Assembly (NCBI GenBank): GCA_021778575.1
Contig: JAJYCH010000179.1
Location: forward strand, 1 to 8,069
Length of the DNA: 8,069 nt
Direction of reading: 5' to 3'
DNA from: Planctomycetota bacterium
GTDB taxonomy: Bacteria; Planctomycetota; Planctomycetia; Isosphaerales; Isosphaeraceae
The notes under the pieces are model-generated. The model saw only the letters and a program-made list of their open reading frames with translations, had not been told where the DNA came from and made no database searches. How positions within the stretch are numbered: position 1 is the stretch's first letter; the number at the start of each line of letters is the position of its first letter. This document shows, in pieces, positions 1 through 8,069 of this stretch. The translations under genes and the position numbers were made by a program.

Positions 1-233
1 GGCGACGACCAGATATCGAGCGCCTGATCCTGCTTGATCGGGCCGATCTGGACGGCGACGTTGGACCGTTCGTTGAGCAGATCGACCAGTTCCTTGTCAA
101 TCCGATCGATTTCCGAGCGTAACGCCGCGAGCGACGGGAGTTTCTTGGAATCAGCCGACCCGGCGGTCTTGGCCTTGGTCTTGGCCTTGGTGGTTGCCGG
201 TGCCGGCGGTTCGGAAGGTGGCTTGCGGGGCAT
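1..233 (-). CDS. pheA: Chorismate mutase-domain protein, probable P-protein PheA (N-terminal part, runs off window)
   Basis: The minus strand is open from ATG at 233 down to the window edge and gives 77 residues. Residues 1-34 are a Lys/Ala/Thr/Pro-rich extension with no fold signal. From about residue 35 the sequence reads LAALRSEIDRIDKELVDLL and then NERSNVAVQIGPIK, the first helix of an AroQ-type chorismate mutase. R39, R56 and K67 sit where the E. coli P-protein has catalytic R11, R28 and K39. This enzyme rearranges chorismate to prephenate. In most relatives with this N-terminus, prephenate dehydratase and ACT domains follow, making the phenylalanine-pathway P-protein, but those parts lie outside the window. 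A stand-alone mutase or a fusion to DAHP synthase is therefore not excluded. No other ATG exists in the visible reading frame and no clear Shine-Dalgarno sequence precedes this one, so the exact start is only probable. The chorismate mutase domain is secure; the pheA name is inference. Confidence 0.75.
   Translation of the reverse strand, partial: MPRKPPSEPPAPATTKAKTKAKTAGSADSKKLPSLAALRSEIDRIDKELVDLLNERSNVAVQIGPIKQDQALDIWSS
166..189. repeat. Two tandem copies of a 12-bp unit inside pheA
   Basis: The unit gtcttggccttg occurs twice in a row. Read on the minus strand it encodes a Thr-Lys-Ala-Lys repeat in the low-complexity N-terminal extension of the chorismate mutase protein. It is in frame (12 bp), so copy-number change would lengthen or shorten the extension without breaking the gene. 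Confidence 0.8.
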
Positions 234-303
234 GGGTCGACTCGACGCCGGGCTGCGATCCCGATCATCCCGCGATGCGGGACGTAAAGTGGGGTGGTGT
301 CAG

Positions 304-332
304 TCGATAATGGATCGGAGGCCGATTGTCAA
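304..332 (-). promoter_or_regulatory. Candidate housekeeping promoter for pheA
   Basis: On the minus strand a perfect TTGACA (complement of 327-332) is followed 17 bases later by TATCGA (complement of 304-309), or 16 bases later by TTATCG. The -35 matches the sigma-70 consensus exactly and the spacing is ideal, but the -10 is weak. It lies about 70 bases upstream of the pheA ATG and points toward it. It was found by eye; a single perfect hexamer can occur by chance. Confidence 0.35.
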
Positions 333-534
333 GTCCCTCGAACCCGGCCGGCTCCAGGATCAGGACTGTTTCACTGACGCAGAGATTCTGGTAAGCTGAT
401 TTCATCAACCGGTCCGCTACCGGCTCGGGAAATTGCGAAGTCCTCGCGAAACTGCCAGTCTGACAGCGTGACGGATCGGGTCGTTCGCTGCGATGTCAAA
501 ATGGCAGTTGAATCCGAGGCTGGCAAACCGAGGG

Positions 535-561
535 CTCAAATTCTGTTTTCGTAAACCCCAT
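535..561 (+). promoter_or_regulatory. Candidate heat-shock (sigma-32-like) promoter for dnaK
   Basis: CTCAAA at 535-540 is followed after 15 bases by CCCCAT at 556-561. The E. coli sigma-32 consensus is CTTGAAA, 11-16 bases, then CCCCATnT. The -10 core matches fully; the -35 matches only in part. The site is about 200 bases upstream of the dnaK GTG, which would leave a long leader. Whether this organism has an RpoH-type sigma factor cannot be seen from the window. Confidence 0.3.
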
Positions 562-580
562 CCGACCAAGCACTTACGAA
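548..580. repeat. 7-bp inverted repeat spanning the candidate dnaK -10 element
   Basis: TTCGTAA (548-554) and TTACGAA (574-580) are perfect reverse complements with centres 26 bases apart, and they bracket the CCCCAT motif. The position would suit an operator over the promoter, but a 7-bp match at this distance is about what chance gives in 530 bases. It does not match CIRCE. Confidence 0.25.
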
Positions 581-748
581 CGATTCAGAGCCTAATTTTT
601 TGATGATGGCATGGTCCTTGCACCTTCCATTTTTACGCATGCGACGAAGCTCTCGAATGTTTTCGCCTGATGCCCCGCAATCACCAAGTTCCGAGCGTGG
701 GCGTCCGAAATGCGATCAGGTTCGGGGCTTCGACTTGAAGATCATCCG

Positions 749-765
749 AAAGGAGACCAGCCGTG
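749..765 (+). promoter_or_regulatory. Ribosome binding site fixing the GTG start of dnaK
   Basis: AAAGGAG at 749-755 lies 7 bases ahead of GTG at 763. No ATG is suitable nearby, and the residues that follow ([16 protein letters not shown]) match the standard DnaK N-terminus, so the non-ATG start is well supported. Confidence 0.9.
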
Positions 766-2697
766 GCTGAAGGTGAAAAGATCATCGGGATCGACCTGGG
801 GACGACCAACAGCGTGGTCGCCGTGATGGAAGGGGGTGACGTCACCGTCATCGCCAACCAGGAAGGGAGCCGTCTGACCCCTTCGGTCGTCGCTTTTAAT
901 AGTAAGGGTGAAACCCTGGTGGGTGACCCGGCGAAGCGCCAGGCCGTGACGAATCCTCGGGGTACGATTTACTCGATCAAGCGGTTCATGGGGCGTCGGC
1001 ACGACGAGGTGAAGTCGGAAGAAAAGATGGTGCCTTACGAGGTGGTCGGCGGATCGGCCGACTACGTGAAGGTGGCCGTCAACGGCAAGGAATATACTCC
1101 TCCCGAGATCTCCGCGCTCATTCTCCGCAAGCTCAAGGAAGCCGCCGAAAGCTACCTGGGCCACAAGGTCCGGAAGGCGGTCATCACCGTCCCGGCCTAT
1201 TTCAACGACAGCCAGCGTCAGGCGACCAAGGACGCCGGTCAGATCGCCGGTCTGGAAGTCGCTCGAATCATCAACGAGCCAACCGCCGGTGCCCTGGCTT
1301 ACGGGCTCGACAAGAAGAAAAACGAGAAGGTCGCCATCTTCGACCTTGGCGGCGGCACGTTCGACATCTCGGTCCTCGACGTGGCCGATGGTGTCTTCGA
1401 GGTTCTCTCCACCAATGGCGACACCCACCTCGGTGGCGATGACTGGGACGAGGCGCTCATTCACCACATCGCCTCGGAATTCAAGAAAGAGCAGGGCGTC
1501 GACCTCCTGAAGGACCAGATGGCCCTGCAACGGTTGAAGGAAGCGGCGGAGAAGGCCAAGAAAGACCTCTCGTTCCAGGCTCAGGCCGATATCAACCTAC
1601 CGTTCATCACCGTCAAGGATACCGTGCCCTTGCACCTGACGATGGTGATCAGCCGGAGCCAGTTCGAGAAGCTGACCGACAGCCTGTTCGAACGCTGCCG
1701 TGGGCCGGTCCTCAAGGCTCTTGAAGACGCGAAGCTCAAGCCGTCCGAGATCGACGAGGTCGTGATGGTCGGCGGATCGACCCGGATGCCTCGGGTCCAG
1801 GAGATCGTCAAGGGGATCTTCGGCAAGGAACCGCACAAGGGCGTCAACCCCGACGAGGTTGTCGCCATCGGCGCGGCCATTCAGGGGGCGGTCCTCACCG
1901 GCGAGGTCAAGGACCTCTTGCTCCTCGACGTCACGCCGCTCTCGCTCGGCCTCGAAACCAAGGGGGGCGTGTTCACCAAGCTCGTCGAGCGGAACACCAC
2001 CATCCCGACCGAGAAGAAAGAGACCTTCACCACCGCCGAGGACAACCAGACCGCAGTGACCATCGTCGTCTACCAGGGCGAACGGCCCATGGCCGCCGAC
2101 AACCGACGGCTGGGGAACTTCGACCTCACCGGCATCCCCCCGGCGCGGATGGGAACGCCGCAGATCGAGGTGACCTTCAACCTCGACGCCAACGGTATCC
2201 TCAACGTCTCGGCCAAGGACAAGGGGACCGGCAAGGAACACTCCGTCCGGATCGAAGCCGGTGGCGGCCTGACCAAGGACGAGATCGAGCGGATGCAGCG
2301 CGACGCCGAGGCCCATGCCGCCGAGGACAAGAAGAAGCGCGAACTCGCCGAGGCCCGGAATACCGCCGAGCAGACCGTCTATCAACTGGAAAAGACCCTC
2401 GAAGAACACAAGGACAAACTGTCCGACAGCGACAAGGAAGCCGTCCATACGGCGATCGCCGCGGTGAACGAGGCCAAGAAGGGGGACGACCTCGCCGCTC
2501 TCACGACGGCCGTCGATAACCTCCGGCGGGCCAGCCAGGCGATGGCCGAACACATCTACGCCTCGAACTCCGCTCCGTCGGGAGATCCCATGGCCGGCGC
2601 GGCGGCGGGTGCCGGTTCCACCGGCGGCCGGGCCTCGAACAACGGCGGAGCCAAGGCCGACGACGTGATCGACGTCGAATTCGAAGAGAAAAAATAG
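763..2697 (+). CDS. dnaK: Molecular chaperone DnaK (Hsp70)
   Basis: This is a complete cytosolic Hsp70 of 644 residues (E. coli DnaK has 638). It binds exposed hydrophobic segments of unfolded clients in an ATP-driven cycle with DnaJ and GrpE, and hands aggregates to ClpB. The nucleotide-binding domain (about 1-380) shows phosphate-1 motif GIDLGTTNS (9-17), K73 (the E. coli K70 equivalent), phosphate-2 DLGGGT (194-199) with the autophosphorylation-type T199, and adenosine motif VGGSTR (336-341). The interdomain linker DLLLLDVTP is at 384-392. The beta substrate-binding domain follows to about 505, then a charged helical lid to about 600, a Gly/Ala/Ser-rich tail, and the terminal [10 protein letters not shown] motif. 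Every key residue checked is present. grpE and dnaJ do not adjoin it. A hairpin lies 20 bases after the stop. The 262-residue and 318-residue antisense frames across it are artefacts of high-GC coding. Confidence 0.98.
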   Translation: MAEGEKIIGIDLGTTNSVVAVMEGGDVTVIANQEGSRLTPSVVAFNSKGETLVGDPAKRQAVTNPRGTIYSIKRFMGRRHDEVKSEEKMVPYEVVGGSADYVKVAVNGKEYTPPEISALILRKLKEAAESYLGHKVRKAVITVPAYFNDSQRQATKDAGQIAGLEVARIINEPTAGALAYGLDKKKNEKVAIFDLGGGTFDISVLDVADGVFEVLSTNGDTHLGGDDWDEALIHHIASEFKKEQGVDLLKDQMALQRLKEAAEKAKKDLSFQAQADINLPFITVKDTVPLHLTMVISRSQFEKLTDSLFERCRGPVLKALEDAKLKPSEIDEVVMVGGSTRMPRVQEIVKGIFGKEPHKGVNPDEVVAIGAAIQGAVLTGEVKDLLLLDVTPLSLGLETKGGVFTKLVERNTTIPTEKKETFTTAEDNQTAVTIVVYQGERPMAADNRRLGNFDLTGIPPARMGTPQIEVTFNLDANGILNVSAKDKGTGKEHSVRIEAGGGLTKDEIERMQRDAEAHAAEDKKKRELAEARNTAEQTVYQLEKTLEEHKDKLSDSDKEAVHTAIAAVNEAKKGDDLAALTTAVDNLRRASQAMAEHIYASNSAPSGDPMAGAAAGAGSTGGRASNNGGAKADDVIDVEFEEKK

Positions 2698-2718
2698 TCA
2701 ATCGTCGGATCAAAATTC

Positions 2719-2753
2719 AGGAGGGCGGACCTCTCGCCAGGTTCCGCCCTCTT
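2719..2753 (+). terminator. Stem-loop terminator after dnaK, without a U tract
   Basis: GAGGGCGGA (2721-2729) pairs with TCCGCCCTC (2743-2751), and one G-T and one A-T pair outside extend the stem to about 11 bp with a 13-base loop. It begins 21 bases after the dnaK stop. Only two T residues follow, so it is not a canonical intrinsic terminator; it may end transcription inefficiently or protect the 3' end of the dnaK mRNA. Confidence 0.65.
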
Positions 2754-2857
2754 GCCACGTCTGCCAATCCTCAAAGGCGAACCACGGAACAGTTCGACAG
2801 TGCGAACGGTCTGGTCGGCCGACGAGTGTCAGCCCCCCTCAGTGAGGATGCTTAACG

Positions 2858-3265
2858 ATGTCGCTCGAGAACGCGAGGACGATCTACCCGATCATGGTCC
2901 AGCTCGCCCGAGACCTGTCCCAGGCCGCCAAGGAACGCCGACCGGTCGTCTGGGTCACCTACGATGACCTCTGCGTCCGGTGTAAAGAAGTGGGCGTGAA
3001 AGAAACTCCCCGAACCGTGGCCGCCAAACTCCTCAAGCCGCTCCAGGCCGCCTGCCTCGAAAAAGGTTTGCCCGACCTGAGCGCCTTGATCATCCAGAAA
3101 CCCAAGGCCCGTGGCGACTTTGGCGACCTGCTCCGTCCGTCCGACGGCTGGTGGGAACCCTACGTCACCAATAATATGACCACCGTCGGCAGCGTGCCGT
3201 TCTGGTTCAAGGAATTCCAGTCCGCTCGTGATTTCGCCGAATGGCCCGCCGAGCCGTTCTTCTGA
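2858..3265 (+). CDS. Small protein of unknown function, paralogue of the 3908-4270 product
   Basis: The product is 135 residues with no signal peptide or membrane segment. ATG 2858 has GAGGA at 2844-2848, 9 bases upstream. Residues 33-81 carry the conserved block: VTYDDL (33-38), PRTVAAKLLKPL (51-62), C66, GLPDL (70-74), then SALIIQK. The 120-residue protein at 3908-4270 has the same elements in the same order (SYSEL, ARAVHKQLLNPL, C55, GLPDL, PALVVRK), and both end with a W...F...WP..P pattern. The block reminds me of small bacterial proteins reading roughly 'TYxELA...GLPxLxALVVxK', and more loosely of the helix-turn-helix part of alkyltransferase-like proteins; I cannot name a family. This copy lacks the G-x-PG-x-G stretch its partner keeps after the Lys, and has instead a Trp-rich insertion (about 95-120). 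Codon use is GC-rich like dnaK. It lies 24 bases upstream of the Uma2 relic and is probably cotranscribed with it. Confidence 0.75.
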   Translation: MSLENARTIYPIMVQLARDLSQAAKERRPVVWVTYDDLCVRCKEVGVKETPRTVAAKLLKPLQAACLEKGLPDLSALIIQKPKARGDFGDLLRPSDGWWEPYVTNNMTTVGSVPFWFKEFQSARDFAEWPAEPFF

Positions 3266-3289
3266 TCCAGGCCGAGCCGAGGTGACCCG

Positions 3290-3897
3290 ATGGCACCCGA
3301 TTCTCGCGAAATCGCCGATCAGCCGACAGAACCCGAAGCCCTCTCCAACCCCTGGATGGATTGGTACGATCGGACGTCACTGGTCGGTGATTGCCTGGTG
3401 AGGATTGCCGATCAGTCGATCGAAAGCGACCGAAGACGAGCGCCGGAAAATCGAATCTGTGAATTCATTGATGGGATTGTTTACCTGCCATCATCGGCCA
3501 GACTCCAGCATCAATTTGATCTGTTCTTTCTCTCGTTTCTTCTCGAAGGTTTCACGGCGCGACGTCGCCTGGGTCATCTTCTGGGAGGCCCAGCCTGTCT
3601 GTCGTCAAGGTTCTTTCGAGGTCCACGCGATCGCACGACTTGATCAAGAAAATCAAGAAAGCGGAACGTTATCGACAGGTCGGAGTCATCGAAGTCTTGT
3701 TCGTCGATGAACGAGATCACGCCTTGATTCTTCATCGGCGGACCGACAGCGGCTCCGAGATTCATCGAATTGCGTCCGGTCCTTATCGCTGGACGGCATT
3801 TCCCGGATTCTCGATCGATGTTTCCTGGCTCTGGACGCGTCCTCGGCCTGAGATCGTGACCTGTCTCGAAGCCATACTGGCCGGTCCTCCGGTTTGA
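3290..3897 (+). pseudogene. Broken Uma2-family (DUF820) endonuclease-like gene
   Basis: The two ends of a Uma2 protein lie in different frames. From ATG 3290 (GAGGTGA at 3279-3285) one frame reads CEFIDGIVYLPS (57-68), LQHQFDLFFLSFLLEGF and LGHLLGGPACL (to about 3601), the N-terminal half. It then runs out of homology and stops at 3643. The frame one base back reads GRPSLSVVKVLSRSTRSHDL from about 3589, then YRQVGVIEVLFVDERD and FPGFSIDVSWLW, the C-terminal half, ending at TGA 3895-3897. Compared with the Uma2 layout I know, about 30 middle residues are missing, including the first catalytic Asp ('PDL' strand). The usual Glu of VVEVLS is Lys here. Uma2 proteins have a PD-(D/E)XK-like nuclease fold and are abundant in planctomycetes and cyanobacteria, mostly without known roles. 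With the fold core lost, neither fragment should cut DNA. No slippery heptamer is seen at the junction, so programmed frameshifting is unlikely. A sequencing error could explain the frame change but not the missing segment. Confidence 0.75.
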
Positions 3898-3907
3898 AGT
3901 TCCCTCG

Positions 3908-4270
3908 ATGACAAAGTTCGCTGACCTTCTTCATCGCGCCTGGCCCATTTTCCTCGAAGCGATCCGGATGCGCCGGACGTTATCTTATTCGGAACTGGCC
4001 GGTCGCGTGGGTCCTCCTTTGACGGCACGAGCCGTGCATAAACAACTCTTGAATCCACTCTCGGCTCGGTGTCGGAAGTGGGGTCTCCCTGATCTTCCGG
4101 CGCTGGTCGTTCGCAAAGGGTCGGGAATTCCGGGCTCGGGTTGGTTCGATGCCAATGATCCGGGTGAACCCCTCGACGTCTGGGCGTCGGTCGTCGAGCG
4201 CTGCTTTGAGCATCGCTGGCCTACTCAGCCGGATCAGCGATTACTCATCGACTTTGACGAACCCGTTTGA
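3908..4270 (+). CDS. Small protein of unknown function, paralogue of the 2858-3265 product
   Basis: The product is 120 residues and appears cytosolic. It begins 10 bases after the Uma2 relic with only a weak Shine-Dalgarno sequence, suggesting reading on the same transcript. Conserved parts are SYSELAGRVG (26-35), TARAVHKQLLNPL (39-51), C55, GLPDLPALVVRK (59-70), then the short GSGIPGSGWF (71-80), and a C-terminal W...F...WP..P pattern near 92-107. The GIPGSGWF stretch makes this the more typical member of the pair. The fold may be a small winged-helix-like domain, but I have no named family and no catalytic site to propose. Codons are noticeably less GC-biased than in dnaK or clpB (many ctt, gtt, tta, att), which fits transferred or slowly decaying DNA. 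It could still be functional: the frame is intact and the motif block is well kept. Confidence 0.7.
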   Translation: MTKFADLLHRAWPIFLEAIRMRRTLSYSELAGRVGPPLTARAVHKQLLNPLSARCRKWGLPDLPALVVRKGSGIPGSGWFDANDPGEPLDVWASVVERCFEHRWPTQPDQRLLIDFDEPV

Positions 4271-4299
4271 TTCACGCGAAAATGGATCGAACGTCTGCG

Positions 4300-4325
4300 T
4301 TTGAAATTGCGTAATATCGCCATTC
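4300..4325 (+). promoter_or_regulatory. Candidate heat-shock (sigma-32-like) promoter for clpB
   Basis: TTTGAAA at 4300-4306 differs from the sigma-32 -35 consensus CTTGAAA at one base. It is followed after 11 bases by CGCCAT (4318-4323), a 4-of-6 match to CCCCAT. The start of transcription would fall about 45 bases before the clpB ATG, a normal distance. This is the better of the two heat-shock-like sites in the window, yet it was found by eye and the presence of an RpoH in the organism is unknown. Confidence 0.4.
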
Positions 4326-4376
4326 TCGTTCTCAAACACGCAAAAACTTCCTTGATCCTCTGGGAGGGATCGAGCC

Positions 4377-7019
<2,643 letters not shown>

Positions 7020-7048
7020 CGATCCACGCTGCATAATCGTTGAGGAAT

Positions 7049-7097
7049 CGAGACCACGCGGATCAGGATCTCATGATTTCTGAACCGCGTGGTCTCG
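7049..7097 (+). terminator. Strong hairpin terminator after clpB
   Basis: CGAGACCACGCGG (7049-7061) pairs perfectly with CCGCGTGGTCTCG (7085-7097). After one A-A mismatch, TCAG (7063-7066) pairs with CTGA (7080-7083), closing a 13-base loop. The hairpin starts 30 bases after the clpB stop. No T run follows (TGGTTGACC), so it departs from the classic intrinsic form, like the dnaK hairpin. It separates clpB from the next transcription unit. Confidence 0.8.
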
Positions 7098-7143
7098 TGG
7101 TTGACCTTGATTGACGCCCGCCGACCAGCGGAGGATCTCCATC

Positions 7144-7470
7144 ATGCAGTCCTGGCGCTCTCTGGCTCTCGCGATCATCGGGATCGGTTGCCTCGATTTG
7201 TCCGTCGGACACGCACAGATCCAGGTTCAAGGAGCAAAGCGGGTCACGATCAGCCCGAACAGCACCGTCGAGCGGGAAACCTGGCTGATCCGCAAGCGTC
7301 GGCCCTGGCGCGAGCGAAATCCGTACTTCGTCGCCCGGCCCAACTACGCGCCCGCGCCTCCCGGCCAGCGAGCCAGCGTGACCTTCGCTCCGTTCTCCAG
7401 CCTCTATTATCCCAACGAGAAGTCGTACTACCCGCCGGTTCCCTCGACCACGGTCGTCCGTCCCCGATGA
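7144..7470 (+). CDS. Small secreted basic protein of unknown function
   Basis: The product is 108 residues. ATG 7144 is chosen over an upstream TTG (7111) because GGAGGA at 7130-7135 sits 8 bases before it and the protein then opens directly with a signal peptide. That peptide has R5, a hydrophobic core LALAIIGIGCL (7-17) and a likely signal peptidase I cut after GHA (22-24). The mature part of about 84 residues is rich in Arg, Pro and Tyr, contains RKRRPWRERN, and ends with a Pro/Tyr/Ser segment and PRPR-type basic residues. No domain is recognised. Cys16 is not in a good lipobox (Gly at -3), so a lipoprotein is unlikely. Its TGA overlaps the ATG of the acyltransferase gene (ATGA), so the two are probably translationally coupled. 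The basic, Tyr/Pro-rich mature chain could bind envelope polyanions, but that is a guess. Confidence 0.75.
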   Translation: MQSWRSLALAIIGIGCLDLSVGHAQIQVQGAKRVTISPNSTVERETWLIRKRRPWRERNPYFVARPNYAPAPPGQRASVTFAPFSSLYYPNEKSYYPPVPSTTVVRPR

Positions 7471-8069
7471 GTCGATTGACCACTCACGCCCGGAAACCCA
7501 ATCCGAAGCCGCGGATGATCGAGGCCTTCAAGCAAGGATGGCCTCGCCTCGCGGTCGATCTGATGATCCGGTCCAAGATGCGCGGCGGCTTTCACCAGAT
7601 TCTGGCCCAGGGGGTCGACCAACTTCGGGCCGAGATCGATCGCGACCCCTCGGGGACCTTGTTTCTGGCGAATCATTCCTGCTGGTGGGATTTGTTTCTG
7701 GTTCACTTGCTGAACGAGACGATTCCGCTCGACGGCTACGGGATGATGGAGCACTTTAACCTCCAGCGATTCGGCTTCTTCCGCCGAATCGGCGCGTTCT
7801 CGGTCGATCGGACCGACCCCTTCTCGGTTCGGGCCTCGCTCGAATACGCCGCCCGACTGCTTCAGCGGCCCCGAGCGGGAGTCTGGGTCTTCCCTCAAGG
7901 AAAGATCGAGACCAATGACCTCCGACCTCTCACGTTCCAGCCGGGTATCCGCGCCCTGGTCCGTCGGACGGGACGGGTTCGAGTGGTTCCCGTCGCGTTT
8001 CGTTATGAGTTCTGGCAGGATGAGCGGCCGGAATGCCTCGTCCGGTTCGGCGAACCGTCATGGGGCGAT
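7467..8069 (+). CDS. PlsC-type lysophospholipid acyltransferase family protein (3' end outside window)
   Basis: The frame is open from ATG 7467 to the window edge (201 codons, no stop). The glycerolipid acyltransferase signature is clear: motif I NHSCWWD has His70 and Asp75 in the HX4D arrangement; a middle block reads FFRRIGAFSVDR (104-115); motif III is FPQG (142-145) in place of the usual FPEG; and the VVPVAFRYEF strand follows. Such enzymes move an acyl chain from acyl-CoA or acyl-ACP to a lysophospholipid or another hydroxyl at the inner membrane face. The NHS-x-WWD, VDR and FPQG version resembles a subgroup I recall near carotenoid or other lipid-modification genes rather than the main PlsC, so the acceptor is uncertain. 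The start overlaps the upstream stop by ATGA and has no Shine-Dalgarno sequence of its own, which favours translational coupling. ATG codon 17 (7515) is a weaker alternative start. Confidence 0.88.
   Translation, partial: MSRLTTHARKPNPKPRMIEAFKQGWPRLAVDLMIRSKMRGGFHQILAQGVDQLRAEIDRDPSGTLFLANHSCWWDLFLVHLLNETIPLDGYGMMEHFNLQRFGFFRRIGAFSVDRTDPFSVRASLEYAARLLQRPRAGVWVFPQGKIETNDLRPLTFQPGIRALVRRTGRVRVVPVAFRYEFWQDERPECLVRFGEPSWGD

Larger units (their letters stand above)
234..762. other. Divergent intergenic region between pheA and dnaK
   Basis: This 530-base gap separates two genes transcribed away from each other. I see no convincing protein: the one plus-strand open frame (34-399) is mostly antisense to pheA and has no recognisable content. 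The region becomes noticeably more AT-rich from about 535 to 640, as expected for promoter DNA. It holds the two candidate promoters listed separately, a 7-bp inverted repeat at 548-580, and an 8-bp inverted repeat AACTGCCA (450-457) / TGGCAGTT (502-509). Repeats this short are expected by chance in a region of this length. I found no convincing CIRCE element and no RNA gene. Confidence 0.7.

Noticed and set aside
34..399. 121-codon plus-strand open frame at the left edge
   Set aside because: It is antisense to the chorismate mutase coding region for most of its length and has no ribosome binding site or recognisable domain.
567..595. Possible degenerate CIRCE element (CAAGCACTT ... GAGCCTAA) upstream of dnaK
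   Set aside because: The left arm matches TTAGCACTC at only 6 of 9 bases, the right arm needs a gap, and the spacer is 12 instead of 9 bases; the arms do not pair with each other.
742..2553. Long minus-strand open frames (262 and 318 codons) across dnaK
   Set aside because: They are antisense shadows of a confidently identified dnaK; their translations are low-complexity Asp/Gly/Leu/Val-rich text without motifs.
3580..3643. Programmed ribosomal frameshift joining the two Uma2 halves
   Set aside because: No slippery heptamer or following stem is visible, and even a perfect shift would leave out the central part of the nuclease fold.
4296..4342. Imperfect inverted repeat TGCGTTTGA / TCAAACACGCA upstream of clpB
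   Set aside because: The arms match only with a 2-base insertion and overlap the promoter-like motif; not distinguishable from chance.
7177..7191. Lipobox at Cys16 of the small secreted protein
   Set aside because: The residues before Cys are G-I-G, with Gly at -3 where Leu/Val/Ile/Ala is expected, and a better signal peptidase I site (GHA) follows.

Overview
The window is GC-rich chromosomal DNA. It carries the two ATP-driven arms of a bacterial protein-disaggregation system, dnaK (DnaK/Hsp70) and clpB (ClpB/Hsp104), with a small accessory cassette between them and unrelated housekeeping genes at both edges. Several traits together suggest a planctomycete, probably near the Isosphaeraceae: the high GC, the sparse operon structure, a Uma2-type (DUF820) nuclease relic, the style of the acyltransferase, and a P-protein start resembling planctomycete versions. 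This placement comes from recall of family sequences, not from a search.

Layout. (1) Positions 1-233, minus strand: the N-terminal 77 codons of a chorismate mutase-domain protein, probably pheA. (2) Positions 234-762: a 530-base divergent intergenic region holding a candidate pheA promoter and a candidate heat-shock-like dnaK promoter; no gene was found. (3) Positions 763-2697: intact dnaK with a GTG start and a strong Shine-Dalgarno sequence, followed by a stem-loop terminator. grpE and dnaJ are not in the window. (4) Positions 2858-4270: a three-member cassette on the plus strand. Two small proteins that look like diverged paralogues of each other (135 and 120 aa) flank a broken Uma2-family gene. 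The relic has lost the middle of its nuclease fold, changes reading frame, and carries Lys where the family normally has its second acidic residue. (5) Positions 4377-7019: intact clpB (880 aa), preceded by a sigma-32-like motif and containing a GTG codon with its own Shine-Dalgarno sequence exactly where E. coli clpB starts its short isoform. It ends in a strong 13-bp hairpin. (6) Positions 7144-8069: a small secreted basic protein whose stop codon overlaps (ATGA) the start of a PlsC-type acyltransferase that runs off the window edge.

How the genes work together. DnaK and ClpB are known partners: DnaK delivers aggregated clients to the ClpB middle domain, and ClpB threads them through its pore. 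Their closeness here, each with its own candidate stress promoter and hairpin, suggests a stress locus of separate transcription units rather than one operon. The cassette between them looks like later accessory DNA that is decaying. The most interesting items are the possible dual-start clpB, the paralogue pair around the nuclease relic, and the coupled secreted-protein/acyltransferase pair. No complete novel system is evident.
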